The notes under the pieces were generated by a model. That model worked only from the letters and a program-made list of their open reading frames with translations, was not told the origin of the DNA and searched no databases. Both the position numbers and the translations under genes were made by a program. Source: Actinomycetota bacterium (GTDB lineage Bacteria > Actinomycetota > Acidimicrobiia > Acidimicrobiales > SZUA-35). Taken from it: 29,296 nt of DNA. Shown here in pieces: positions 7,837 through 16,105 of this stretch. Positions within the stretch are counted from its first letter, which is position 1; each line of letters begins with the position of its first letter. The stretch lies in NCBI GenBank assembly GCA_027730885.1, contig JAQCHM010000002.1, positions 1-29,296 of the forward strand. Reading direction: 5' to 3'.

Positions 7837-8301
7837 TCAGGCGGGACGGACCTTCCGGTCGAGCAGCTTGGCCATGCGCTTCATGCCCTGTGCGAATCCG
7901 AGCGCTCCGACCTTGCCCACGACAGGGCCGAGGAACGACGGTAGAAAGCCGACGGTCACGTCCTCCAGCCACTCGAGCATCGTTCCGGTTCCGTCGGGTT
8001 CGATCGTGAACCCCGCCCGACCCGTGAGAATCGGACCGAGTTTGGCGACCTCGCACGAACCTGACGACGATCCCTCGTTCCAGTCGAGAGCGACCAGCTC
8101 CATCCGGTCCTCGAGGACCAACGGACCCAAGCCGGTCCACGCGGTGAAACGGGCCCCGATGGCGAGAGGGTCGCCCGCTTCAACCTTGACCCTCGTCGCC
8201 GGGATCCAGGCCGCGTGCGCTGCCCAGTCGACCAGCTCGTCCCAGACGATGCGCGGAGGGTGGTCGAAACGGTGCCGGACGGTGAATCGGACGTTGGCCA
8301 T
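7837..8301 (-). CDS. SRPBCC family protein (polyketide cyclase/START-like)
   Basis: The 154-residue protein has the SRPBCC pattern: an initial strand VRFTVRHRFDHPPRIVWDEL, the helix WDELVDWAAHAAWIP, then alternating strands (GARFTAWTGLGPLVLEDRM, TGRAGFTIEPDGTGTMLEW) and a long C-terminal helix ending KRMAKLLDRKVRPA. The fold binds hydrophobic ligands in a deep cavity; the ligand here is unknown. I start at ATG 8301, with AAGG about 8 nt upstream; the frame is open further upstream but without similarity to the fold. It is divergent from the thiolase gene, with a 340-bp gap between them. Confidence 0.85.
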   Translation of the reverse strand: MANVRFTVRHRFDHPPRIVWDELVDWAAHAAWIPATRVKVEAGDPLAIGARFTAWTGLGPLVLEDRMELVALDWNEGSSSGSCEVAKLGPILTGRAGFTIEPDGTGTMLEWLEDVTVGFLPSFLGPVVGKVGALGFAQGMKRMAKLLDRKVRPA

Positions 8302-8641
8302 CGTGACACCTTGCCACAGTATGGCTGGGGCCACAGCGCGGCCTCGGTCCACGATCACCGACGCTGGAGGACTTCGCCGGAGACAGCCAAGAGTCTGGTA
8401 GCCGGGGGCAACGTCGGTGCAGACAGACCAGGAAAGCCGTGCAGTGTCGGAACCCCACTCCACATAGCCAGGATGGACGGACATGTTCAGCAGCCTGTCC
8501 CACCAGCGTTCGCAGTGGACGCTGAGCTCGAGCCGGCCCGTCACCCTCACCATTTTGCCCCATGGTGTGATTGGCCCGGCACCTACTACCTTGGCCCTTG
8601 GGCCACAGGTGGCCCGTCCTCTCCCAAGAAGGTGAATGCTG
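8302..8641. other. Intergenic region between divergent SRPBCC and thiolase genes
   Basis: The 340 bp separate two divergent starts and must hold both promoters. I see no convincing coding frame, RNA gene or operator. There is a GGCCC/GGGCC pair around a TT at about 8592-8603, followed by a further GGTGGCCC, just before the thiolase ribosome site; it may be chance in GC-rich DNA. Confidence 0.4.
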
Positions 8642-9889
8642 ATGAACGAAGCCTTGATCATCGATGCATGCCGGACCCCTCGGGGTATCGGCAAGGCGGG
8701 GAAGGGAGCACTGGCCGACATCCATCCCCAGCAGCTCGGGGCGACCGTGCTTGCTGCACTTCGCGACCGCAACGATCTCGACACCTCGGCGGTCGACGAC
8801 GTCATCTTCGGTACGAGCATGCAGGTCGGCCCCCAAGGCGGCGACCTCGCCCGCATGGCCCTCCTCGACGCCGGCTATGACACGAAGGCGTCCGGTGTCA
8901 CCCTCGACCGTTTCTGTGGATCGGGCATCACCACCACCAACCTCGCCGCCGCGTCGATCATGTCGGGCATGGAGGACATCGTCATCGCCGGCGGCTGCGA
9001 GATGATGTCGTTGCACCCGGCGCTCGGTGAGGCCCAACAGAGCGTTCGAGGTCCGCTGATGGATGCCGGCAATGAGCGGCTCCGTGCGCGTCACCCTCAG
9101 ACCCATCAAGGGGTAGCGGCCGACGCCATCGCCACCATCGAGGGCATCTCACGCGAGGCGCTCGATCAGCTGGCGTTCGTGTCGCAGCAACGAGCGGCCC
9201 GCGCCATCGGTGAAGGCCGGTTCGACCGGAGCCTGGTCCCGGTCTTCCACGAGGACGGCAGGCTCGCGCTCGACAAGGAGGAGTTCCCCCGCCCAACGAC
9301 GACCCTCGAGGGCCTGGCGAACCTCGGAGCATCCTTCGCGGCAATGGCCGACATCGACCTCGACGGCCAGGGCACGACCCTTCGTTCGATGGTGCTCGCC
9401 CGCTACCCTGGCCTGGCGATCGAGCACGTGCACCACGCAGGCAACAGCTCCGGAGTCGTCGACGGCGCAGCTGCCATCCTGCTCGCCAGCCCGGCCGCAG
9501 CTGCGGCCAACGGATGGAAGCCACGGGCCCGCATCGTGGCCGCCGTCAACATGGGCGACGATCCGACGTTGATGTTGAACGCTCCGGTGCCGGCGGCTCG
9601 CAAGGCGCTGTCACGAGCCGGGCTGACCGTCGATGACATCGACCTCTTCGAAATCAACGAGGCCTTCGCAGTCGTCGCCGAGAAGTTCATTCGTGACCTC
9701 GACCTCGATCGGGACAAGGTCAATGTCAACGGTGGCGCGATGGCTCTCGGCCACCCGATTGCAGCCACCGGCTCGATGCTCATCGGCACCGTCCTCGACG
9801 AGCTCGAACGCACCGGCGGACGCTACGGCCTGGTCACCATGTGCGCGGCCGGCGGTATGGCCCCCGCCATCATCATCGAACGCGTCTGA
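8642..9889 (+). CDS. Thiolase family acetyl-CoA acyltransferase
   Basis: The 415-residue protein is a full-length thiolase. The acyl-accepting cysteine is in LDRFCGSGI (Cys92), the EINEAF loop follows, the GHP motif is in MALGHPIAATGS (His371), and the second catalytic cysteine is in VTMCAAGGMAP (Cys401). It condenses or cleaves 3-ketoacyl-CoA with CoA. There are two possible starts: ATG 8636 and ATG 8642. AGAAGG at 8627-8632 is 3 nt from the first and 9 nt from the second, and the family N-terminus (MNEALIIDACRTPRG) agrees with 8642. The substrate-chain preference cannot be read. It stands alone, facing the esterase gene with a 43-bp gap. Confidence 0.93.
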   Translation: MNEALIIDACRTPRGIGKAGKGALADIHPQQLGATVLAALRDRNDLDTSAVDDVIFGTSMQVGPQGGDLARMALLDAGYDTKASGVTLDRFCGSGITTTNLAAASIMSGMEDIVIAGGCEMMSLHPALGEAQQSVRGPLMDAGNERLRARHPQTHQGVAADAIATIEGISREALDQLAFVSQQRAARAIGEGRFDRSLVPVFHEDGRLALDKEEFPRPTTTLEGLANLGASFAAMADIDLDGQGTTLRSMVLARYPGLAIEHVHHAGNSSGVVDGAAAILLASPAAAAANGWKPRARIVAAVNMGDDPTLMLNAPVPAARKALSRAGLTVDDIDLFEINEAFAVVAEKFIRDLDLDRDKVNVNGGAMALGHPIAATGSMLIGTVLDELERTGGRYGLVTMCAAGGMAPAIIIERV

Positions 9890-9932
9890 GCCCGCGCCAT
9901 CGCATCAGCGGCCGCTCGCGGCGGCTCGGGGT

Positions 9933-11174
9933 TCAGTCGATGATGGCCTGGTAGACGAGCGAGCGGAAGTCGCGGTCGGGGAGCAGAACGCCCGTCATGT
10001 ACTGACTCATGAAGACGCCGACGAGCTCTTCGGCCGGGTCGACCCAGTAGTAGGTCTTCGCCGCACCGGCCCAGCCGTACTCGCCAACCGAACCGGTGCC
10101 CGTGGTCTTGGCGACATCGAGCATGACGCGCGACCCCAGGCCGAAGCCCATGCCGGGTACGGGCCGTCCCAACAGCTCGTAGGGCATCAGGGCGGCATCG
10201 AGGTGATTGGAGTGCATGAGTTCGAGCGTCTTGCGGCTGAGTAGATGCCCGCCTGCGGCCGCTCCGTTGTCCGCGAGCATCTGAGCGAACTTCATGTAGT
10301 CGCCGATCGTGGAGAACAAGCCGATGCCACCGCGCACGAAGACTTCGGGGGCGTCAGTCGGGTAGGTGGTCGAGACGTCGATCCGTTCGTTGAACCCGCT
10401 GAGGGCGGCCTCGACCAATTGCACGGCCGAGTAGTCCTGGCCGAAGAGGTCGGGCAGACCGTACATGGCCGCGAGTCGGTCGAGCTCCGCTTCGGGCACG
10501 CCGAACCCGGTGTCGGCCATGCCCAGCGGTTCAAAGAGGCGAAGGCGAAGGAACTCGCCGAGCGGGAGGCCCGACAACACCTCGACCAGCCGAGCGGCGA
10601 CGTCGATGCCGACGCTGTAGTGCCAACGGGTTCCGGGCTGGAATGCGAGCGGAATACTCGCCAGCTCATCGATGACCGCCTCGAGCGAGCGGCCCGGATC
10701 GTGCATGAGCTTGGCGTCGCGGTACATCGTGGCGACCGGGTTGTCCGACATGAAGTCGTACGTCAACCCGCTGGTGTGCATCAGGACATCGCGGATCTGC
10801 ATCGGTCGCAGCTGGTCGACGAGGGCGCCGTCCTCGGCCAGGACCTTCGTCGTCTTGAACGCCGGTAGGTACTGGGCCACCGGGTGCTCGAGCTGGAACC
10901 GTCCCTCCTCGTGCAGCATCATGAGCGCGGTCGAGACGATCGGCTTGGTCATCGAGTAGATGCGGAAGATCGTGTCGGCCGTCATCGGCGCGCCCGCCTC
11001 TTTGTCGCGGAAGCCGTACTGCTCGGCCTGCACGATCCGGCCGCGTCGACTGACCATGGTGCTGATGCCGGCAACACCCTGCTCGTTGACGTAGGACTCC
11101 ATGACGGGCCGAATTCGATCGAGCCGAGCCCTGCTCATGCCGACCGACTCGGGCGATGTGACGTTGATGTTCAT
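9933..11174 (-). CDS. Serine hydrolase of the beta-lactamase/family VIII esterase type
   Basis: The 413-residue protein has the class C beta-lactamase fold pattern. The catalytic SxxK is SMTK at 74-77, the Tyr-containing motif is WHYSVGIDV with Tyr186, and the sequence HTSGLTYDF near 133-141 is characteristic of family VIII carboxylesterases (EstB-like). No signal peptide is visible, so it acts in the cytoplasm, which argues against an antibiotic-resistance role. It starts at ATG 11174, 31 nt behind the Baeyer-Villiger monooxygenase stop, with GGAAGTGAG nearby. This position suggests it hydrolyses the ester or lactone made by that enzyme; this is an inference from gene order. Confidence 0.9.
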   Translation of the reverse strand: MNINVTSPESVGMSRARLDRIRPVMESYVNEQGVAGISTMVSRRGRIVQAEQYGFRDKEAGAPMTADTIFRIYSMTKPIVSTALMMLHEEGRFQLEHPVAQYLPAFKTTKVLAEDGALVDQLRPMQIRDVLMHTSGLTYDFMSDNPVATMYRDAKLMHDPGRSLEAVIDELASIPLAFQPGTRWHYSVGIDVAARLVEVLSGLPLGEFLRLRLFEPLGMADTGFGVPEAELDRLAAMYGLPDLFGQDYSAVQLVEAALSGFNERIDVSTTYPTDAPEVFVRGGIGLFSTIGDYMKFAQMLADNGAAAGGHLLSRKTLELMHSNHLDAALMPYELLGRPVPGMGFGLGSRVMLDVAKTTGTGSVGEYGWAGAAKTYYWVDPAEELVGVFMSQYMTGVLLPDRDFRSLVYQAIID

Positions 11175-11205
11175 GCCATACTCACTTCCGGGCTCGTTTC
11201 TGGGC

Positions 11206-13053
11206 TCACTTCTGGAACAGGTACGGCTCTCGGGACGTCTGAGCCTGTTCGCAGATCATGTTCCACTGCCGACCGCCGTAGTAGGCAAGGCTGCCCGGGG
11301 CCGCGTCCCCATGTCCGTTGTAATACGAGAGGCAGTCGCGCAACGGCGCCGAGGCGATGTCGACCTGGGCACAGTGGCGGGCGTACTCGTCCTCGGCATC
11401 CTCTCGGACGTCGACCACGGCGTAGCCCTCTTCGCGCATCGAGGTCATGAGCCACACGATGTAGTCGGCGTGGGCGGTGATGGCGTCGGTGAAGTTGAAG
11501 CTGCCACCGCCTCCTTGGGGGCCCGAGACGATGAGGAAGTTGGGGAAGCCGTTGCTGTGCAGCCCGAGGAACGTCTTGGTCCCTTCGCTCTGCCACTTCT
11601 GGTTGAGTGTGCGACCGTCGCGGCCCTTGATCATGTCGAAGGATGCCGGCGCCATCCACTGGAAGCCGGTCGCGTAGATGAGAACGTCGAGCGGATATTC
11701 GACCCCGTCGTGGACCACCCCGTTCTCGTTGATCCGATTGACGCCGACCGGCGCGGTGTCGACCAAGTGCACGTTCGGTCGGTTGAACGTCGGGAGGTAC
11801 TCATCGTGGAACGTCGGCCGCTTGCAGGCGTACGGGTAGTAGGGCTTGAGTGCTGCCGCGGTGGCGGGGTCCTCGACAATGGCGTCCACCCGTGCCCGGA
11901 TCTGTTCCATCGCCGCGAAGTTCTCGTCGAGCAGTCGCTGGGTCCACTGCTCCGGGGATAGGCGTTCGGTGAGCTTCTCGCGGACGCGGTACTCGGCGGT
12001 GCGCCCTGCCATGTAGTCATCGGGCGCCCTCACGGCATCCCGGATCGAGGTCATCGCGGCAAACCGCGCCCGCCGCGCCCGGGCCCAACCGGGCTCATCC
12101 TTCCAGGTCTCGATCTCGTCGGGTGTCGTCTGGCGCTGGGCCCGAACGTCGATGGTCGACGGTGTCCGTTGGAACACGAACACCTCGCCCACCACCTTGG
12201 CCAACTCGGGAATGGCCTGAACTGCGGTTGCCCCGGTGCCGATGATCCCGACTCGCTTTCCAGCCAGATCGATGTCGTAGTTCCAGCGAGACGTGTGGAA
12301 GGACTCGCCCTCGAAGCGCTCCATACCGTCGATGCGGGCAAGTTTCGGTGTGGTGAGAATGCCGTTGGCCAGGATCACGAACCGGGCCTTCATCGCATCA
12401 CCGCGATCGGTTCGCACCGTCCACCGCTGGGCTGCCTGGTCCCAAGCGGTGTCCTGGACCGACGTATGGAACAGGCACTTGTCGTAGAAGCCGAACTTGG
12501 TTGCCATGGCCTGGCAGTACTCGAAGATCTCGAATCCCGACGCGAACTTCATCGTCGGGACGTACTCCATTTCCTCGAGGAGCGGCAGGTAACTGTAGGA
12601 ATCGACGTCGCAGGCGATCCCTGGGTAGCGGTTCCAGTACCACGTCCCGCCTACGTCTCCGCCCTTCTCGCAGAACCGTACGTCCTGGAAGCCTGCTTCC
12701 CTGAGCTTGTACCAGAGCATGAGTCCGGCGAACCCCGCACCGACGACGAGGATCTCGCATTCGTCGGTCAGGGCCTCGCGCTCGACTGGCTCCGCCGAGT
12801 ACACATCCTGGAGGTAGTGACCGAAGTCCCCCTCCATCGCCATGTAGTCGGCCGCACCGCGGCGGGCCTCCTTGAACTCGAGATACTTGGCCTGCTCCTC
12901 GGCGTTGAACACCGCTCCGGCAGGCTGCGGAGTCAGCTGGGTCAGGGCTTCGTCGACGACCGCATAGCCGCGGCTCTCGACCCCTCCGATTCGGCTCGCA
13001 GCCCGCGTGTCGAAGATCTTCAGTCCGGTGACAGGATCGATGCTGACAGCCAT
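11206..13053 (-). CDS. Flavin-containing (Baeyer-Villiger type) monooxygenase
   Basis: The 615-residue protein is a class B flavin monooxygenase. The FAD site is VVGAGFAGL at about 103-111 and GGTWYWNRYPGIACDVDS follows. The Baeyer-Villiger fingerprint FxGxxxHxxxW is present as FEGESFHTSRW (247-257 region), the NADPH site is IGTGATAVQ at about 270-278, and YATGFQ occurs near the C-terminal third. About 100 residues precede the FAD motif, as in the large-substrate members of the cyclopentadecanone monooxygenase type. It inserts oxygen beside a ketone carbonyl. ATG 13053 has AAGGAGAG 9 nt upstream. It lies between a P450 (90 nt upstream) and an esterase (31 nt downstream). Confidence 0.93.
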   Translation of the reverse strand: MAVSIDPVTGLKIFDTRAASRIGGVESRGYAVVDEALTQLTPQPAGAVFNAEEQAKYLEFKEARRGAADYMAMEGDFGHYLQDVYSAEPVEREALTDECEILVVGAGFAGLMLWYKLREAGFQDVRFCEKGGDVGGTWYWNRYPGIACDVDSYSYLPLLEEMEYVPTMKFASGFEIFEYCQAMATKFGFYDKCLFHTSVQDTAWDQAAQRWTVRTDRGDAMKARFVILANGILTTPKLARIDGMERFEGESFHTSRWNYDIDLAGKRVGIIGTGATAVQAIPELAKVVGEVFVFQRTPSTIDVRAQRQTTPDEIETWKDEPGWARARRARFAAMTSIRDAVRAPDDYMAGRTAEYRVREKLTERLSPEQWTQRLLDENFAAMEQIRARVDAIVEDPATAAALKPYYPYACKRPTFHDEYLPTFNRPNVHLVDTAPVGVNRINENGVVHDGVEYPLDVLIYATGFQWMAPASFDMIKGRDGRTLNQKWQSEGTKTFLGLHSNGFPNFLIVSGPQGGGGSFNFTDAITAHADYIVWLMTSMREEGYAVVDVREDAEDEYARHCAQVDIASAPLRDCLSYYNGHGDAAPGSLAYYGGRQWNMICEQAQTSREPYLFQK

Positions 13054-13143
13054 CGTTGATTCTCTCCTTCGATCGTCGACCCGTTTGGTCGTTTGGTCCC
13101 GGGCCGAGCCTACTCGGCACGGCCGAGGTGGCTCGGTGTCGAT

Positions 13144-14388
13144 TCAGTCTGTCCCGGTGTGATCCGGCCAGGTCAAGCTGAGTCGCTGCGGTCCACGGAA
13201 CGAGACGTTCGGGTGGTATCGCAGCGGTTCGTCATCGGCTCGACCGAGCTGCGGGAAACGAGCGGTCAACTCTTCCAGCACGACCTGGAGCTCGAGCTTG
13301 GCCAGCGACGCGCCGATGCAGTAGTGCTTGCCCCAACCGAAGGAGAGATAGCGGCTGTCGGTGCGACTGACGTCGAAACGCCCGGGTTGTTCGAACACCT
13401 CGGGGTCGTGATTCGCCGACCCGAGCAGCACGAGCACCCTGGCTCCCGCGGGGACCTCGGACTCACCGATGACGGTTTTCGTCGTGGTGACCCGCCTCCA
13501 CGCAACCACCGACGAGTCGAATCGCAAGGTCTCCTCGACGGCTCCGGCGATCGCCGTCGGGTCGGCGACCAGCATGGCCCAGACACGCGGCACGGTCAGA
13601 CAACGGTGGAGTGCGTTGGCCAACAGGTTGGTCGTCGTCTCGTGCCCCGCGAAGCTGAATCCGAAGATGATGTGGGCGGCCTCGGCCAGCGTGAAGGACT
13701 CGGGAGACTCGCGATGGAACTGCAGGAGGTCGCTCGTGAAGTCGTCGGCCGGTTCCACCAGCCGGCGCGCGACGTGGGCGTCGCAATAGCCCCGGTAGGC
13801 CACCATGTCGCTCGCCACCCGGGCCTGCTCGACAGCGGATGGCCGACCCCAACTGAACGACAGACGGTCGCTCGCCCATTCCTTCAACCGGTCGGTGTCC
13901 TCAGGCGGAAACCCGAGGAGGGTGAAGATGATCGTGGCCGGAAGCGGGAAGGCCAGCGCGGAGACGAAGTCGACGCCGGGACCGGCGGCGGCGAGTTTGT
14001 CGATCAAGGCACGGGTGGTCTGTCGGACGATCGGCTCGAGGGCGCGCAATCGTCGGGGGGTGAACCCGACGAGGCTGAACCGCCGATTGCGAGCGTGGTA
14101 CTCGCCGTCGGCATTCGACATGGTCTTGAGTGGCACCCACCCTTCGGCCAGCACCGCCTGCGCCTCGGGATGAAGGGGGTACATCGGATCCTGGGCATTG
14201 GCTGCCGAGAACGTCACCGGGTCACGAAACACCGATTCGACATCGGCGTGCCGGGAGACGACCCACATGTCAAGTTCGTCGTTGTAGTGCACCGGAGCAT
14301 CGCGTCGGAGCTGTTCCCACACGGGGGTCGGGTCGGCGAGGTAGGTGGGATCGAGCGGATCGAAGTGCACCGGACAGCCAGTTGTCAT
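13144..14388 (-). CDS. Cytochrome P450
   Basis: The 414-residue protein has all P450 landmarks: the I-helix AGHETT at 248-253 (FSFAGHETTTNLLA), K-helix EETLR near 285-289, and the haem loop FGWGKHYCIG with ligand Cys357. I start at ATG 14388 (MTTGCPVHFDPL), with GGGGGA 4-5 nt upstream; an in-frame ATG 51 nt earlier is less likely. It is the first gene of the minus-strand run P450, Baeyer-Villiger monooxygenase, esterase. The two P450s of this window are clearly different subfamilies by sequence. No redox partner is adjacent; the substrate is unknown. Confidence 0.92.
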   Translation of the reverse strand: MTTGCPVHFDPLDPTYLADPTPVWEQLRRDAPVHYNDELDMWVVSRHADVESVFRDPVTFSAANAQDPMYPLHPEAQAVLAEGWVPLKTMSNADGEYHARNRRFSLVGFTPRRLRALEPIVRQTTRALIDKLAAAGPGVDFVSALAFPLPATIIFTLLGFPPEDTDRLKEWASDRLSFSWGRPSAVEQARVASDMVAYRGYCDAHVARRLVEPADDFTSDLLQFHRESPESFTLAEAAHIIFGFSFAGHETTTNLLANALHRCLTVPRVWAMLVADPTAIAGAVEETLRFDSSVVAWRRVTTTKTVIGESEVPAGARVLVLLGSANHDPEVFEQPGRFDVSRTDSRYLSFGWGKHYCIGASLAKLELQVVLEELTARFPQLGRADDEPLRYHPNVSFRGPQRLSLTWPDHTGTD

Positions 14389-14431
14389 GGTCCCCCATGT
14401 TCGCCGAGTCGCCCAACCGACGCCAGTGCCC

Positions 14432-14546
14432 TTCTGCAAGCCCCGGCCTCCTCACCCCCATTCTGCAAGACCTAGACCCACGCCACGGTGGGCGGGGGCT
14501 TGCAGAACGGGGGTGGGGTGGGTCGGACTTGCAGAACCGGGTGGGG
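14432..14546. repeat. Large symmetric inverted/tandem repeat element (terminator-like)
   Basis: TTCTGCAAG occurs at 14432-14440 and 14461-14469, and its complement CTTGCAGAA at 14499-14507 and 14528-14536. Spacing is 29 nt on both sides and both pairs share one centre (14484), so the whole is one long imperfect palindrome made of a doubled unit. The inner arms CACCCCCATTCTGCAAG and CTTGCAGAACGGGGGTG match at 16 of 17. It lies between the stop of the membrane protein gene (14633) and the P450 start (14388), so it may terminate the former. No U-tract is present. Confidence 0.7.
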
Positions 14547-14632
14547 CGCGAGTCCCAGCCTCCGCCAGGCGACAGCGACTGGGCCGCGGCCACTCGATCG
14601 GTGACGCCGAGCTTCATGTGCCGATCGGTTCC

Positions 14633-15373
14633 TCAGGTAAGCGCCCGAATATCACGAACGAGAGCAACAAGGCCGAGGACGGCGATCGCCAACCATCCGG
14701 CACGGATCGCGACGGCGCCGACGAGCGGAAGATCTCCCATACCGACGAACAGTCGTCGCACAGGCACCCAGACAGCCAACGCGACGGCCGCCAGCAGCAC
14801 GATCGGGATCACCGGTGGGAACGCAGCGAGCAGGGCAGCGGGAACGATCCAACGGAGGTGACCGCGCGGCGGCCCCCGACGCTCGAGGCGGTCGACAGCG
14901 AGCCCGATCGCGAGGCCGAAGAGAGCCGGCAGCGCCACGAAGAGCCCGACGGCGAGCCACAGAGGTTTGAGGACGTGGAAGTCGATCCCGCTGTCATGAA
15001 CCAACATCGACCCCACTACTGCGCCAGCGGCCGCTCCGACCGTGCACCGCCGAAACCAGCCCGGCCCGAGGAGCCAAGGAGCGACCGACAGATACGCTGC
15101 TGCGCCGATGACCCCGACGAACGCTCCCAGCAAGAGCAGGTTGTACGAGCCGCCCAAGGTGAATCGACCGATTTCGAACCCGTCGTCACTCGTCACGCCG
15201 CGAACAGCATCTGGAGACGTGAGCCGGAGCGCCAGCATGGCCAACCGACTGCCGAGCCCCGCAACGATCACACCGGTCGGGATTCCGGCGACGACCAGGA
15301 CCCACAGCCGCCGAAGGACCTCACCGCCAATCGACACGGACTCGTCAGATCGATTGGCAACAGCGGTAGTCAT
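14633..15373 (-). CDS. Polytopic membrane protein of unknown function
   Basis: The 246-residue protein has about six hydrophobic segments (about 23-46, 76-99, 108-125, 137-160, 172-203, 217-240). A soluble loop at about 50-75 contains SPDAVRGVTSDDGFEIGRFT, and an HDSGIDFH segment lies between two helices near 127. I recognise no transporter or enzyme motif. It starts at ATG 15373, 25 nt behind the SOD-like gene, so the two are probably one transcript. The His/Asp/Glu residues in HDSGIDFH could bind a metal, which would suit a copper-related partner, but this is speculation. Confidence 0.8.
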   Translation of the reverse strand: MTTAVANRSDESVSIGGEVLRRLWVLVVAGIPTGVIVAGLGSRLAMLALRLTSPDAVRGVTSDDGFEIGRFTLGGSYNLLLLGAFVGVIGAAAYLSVAPWLLGPGWFRRCTVGAAAGAVVGSMLVHDSGIDFHVLKPLWLAVGLFVALPALFGLAIGLAVDRLERRGPPRGHLRWIVPAALLAAFPPVIPIVLLAAVALAVWVPVRRLFVGMGDLPLVGAVAIRAGWLAIAVLGLVALVRDIRALT

Positions 15374-15398
15374 GTCAGCGTGCTCCTCTCGTCCTCGG

Positions 15399-15908
15399 TC
15401 ACGACAGGTCAGCGCACGCGATCCGGGCGCCCCCGGGTTCGTGGACGATCACCGACCTGGCGTTGGTGGCCGACGAAGCGACTCGCGCCTGCCAGGTCGC
15501 CGACCCCGCGCCGTGAGCGACGCCGCCCGGGTTCGGCACCAACCCACCAGCCGACGAAGTGAACCACAGTTCGTTCGGCGGGACCACAAGACCCGGAACA
15601 ACATCTTGGTAATGCCCGCCTCCACCCGAGGCACAGGTTCCGTTGTGAAGATGGGAACCGCAGACCTTGGCGGGATCGAGGCCTGAAACGTTGATCTTGG
15701 CCGTTGTGCCGTCGGCACCGATTGTCATCTTCGCCGACCCGTGGATGGTGTACCCGAGGGCCGAACCTGACGCCGTCTCTGTGAACACGCCGTGGAACGA
15801 CGCGCTGTTGCCGGCGCCAACGGGAGCCCCGCCGCCCGACAAGGCGATCGCGGCAATGCTTCCGACTGCGAAGGCGCCCACCACCAAACGCTTGCTGCTC
15901 TTGACCAT
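15399..15908 (-). CDS. Secreted Cu/Zn superoxide dismutase-like protein lacking the zinc loop
   Basis: The 169-residue protein has an N-terminal signal sequence (KSSKRLVVGAFAVGSIAAIAL). Its body can be matched to bacterial SodC: GSHLHNGTC corresponds to the HVHENGSC copper site, GGHYQD to GGHYDP, and SVIVHEPGGARIACADL to the C-terminal IHAG...GGARIACGVI. All four copper ligands appear as His86, His88, His99 and His156, and the disulphide pair as Cys92 and Cys165. The normal zinc loop (further His and Asp after GGHY) is missing, so it resembles copper-only SODs. ATG 15908 has a strong AAGAAGGAG site. It would act outside the membrane against superoxide or bind copper. A CHRD-like non-enzymatic protein is the alternative. 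Confidence 0.72.
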   Translation of the reverse strand: MVKSSKRLVVGAFAVGSIAAIALSGGGAPVGAGNSASFHGVFTETASGSALGYTIHGSAKMTIGADGTTAKINVSGLDPAKVCGSHLHNGTCASGGGGHYQDVVPGLVVPPNELWFTSSAGGLVPNPGGVAHGAGSATWQARVASSATNARSVIVHEPGGARIACADLS

Positions 15909-16105
15909 GATCTACTCCTTCTTTCGAGACCCCGACGTTCGGGCGTCTGAACCTCTGGTTCAACAAGACAGACGATCCAGCCGGGTTGTCGGGTGACACG
16001 GACTCGCCGCAACGCTCTCCATCGATGCTCGGTCTTGCGTCGGGGTTGCGCATCGTCGACAATCGGTCCGGTGACCAGTGAGGTGCTGCAGGCAGCGGTG
16101 ATGCA
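15909..16105. promoter_or_regulatory. Divergent promoter region with short inverted repeats
   Basis: This 197-bp gap separates divergent starts. Close to the SOD-like gene, at about 15925-15960, there are two short inverted repeats on the minus strand: CCCGA-ACG-TCGGG and GAAC-CAGAG-GTTC. Either could be an operator. I see no -10/-35 pair I would defend. Confidence 0.35.

Noticed and set aside
6783..8009. Plus-strand 408-residue frame
   Set aside because: Antisense to the DUF808 and SRPBCC genes and rich in Asp, His and Arg in a shadow pattern.
9933..11174. Beta-lactamase antibiotic resistance gene
   Set aside because: The protein has no secretion signal and resembles family VIII esterases; its place behind a Baeyer-Villiger monooxygenase suits ester hydrolysis.
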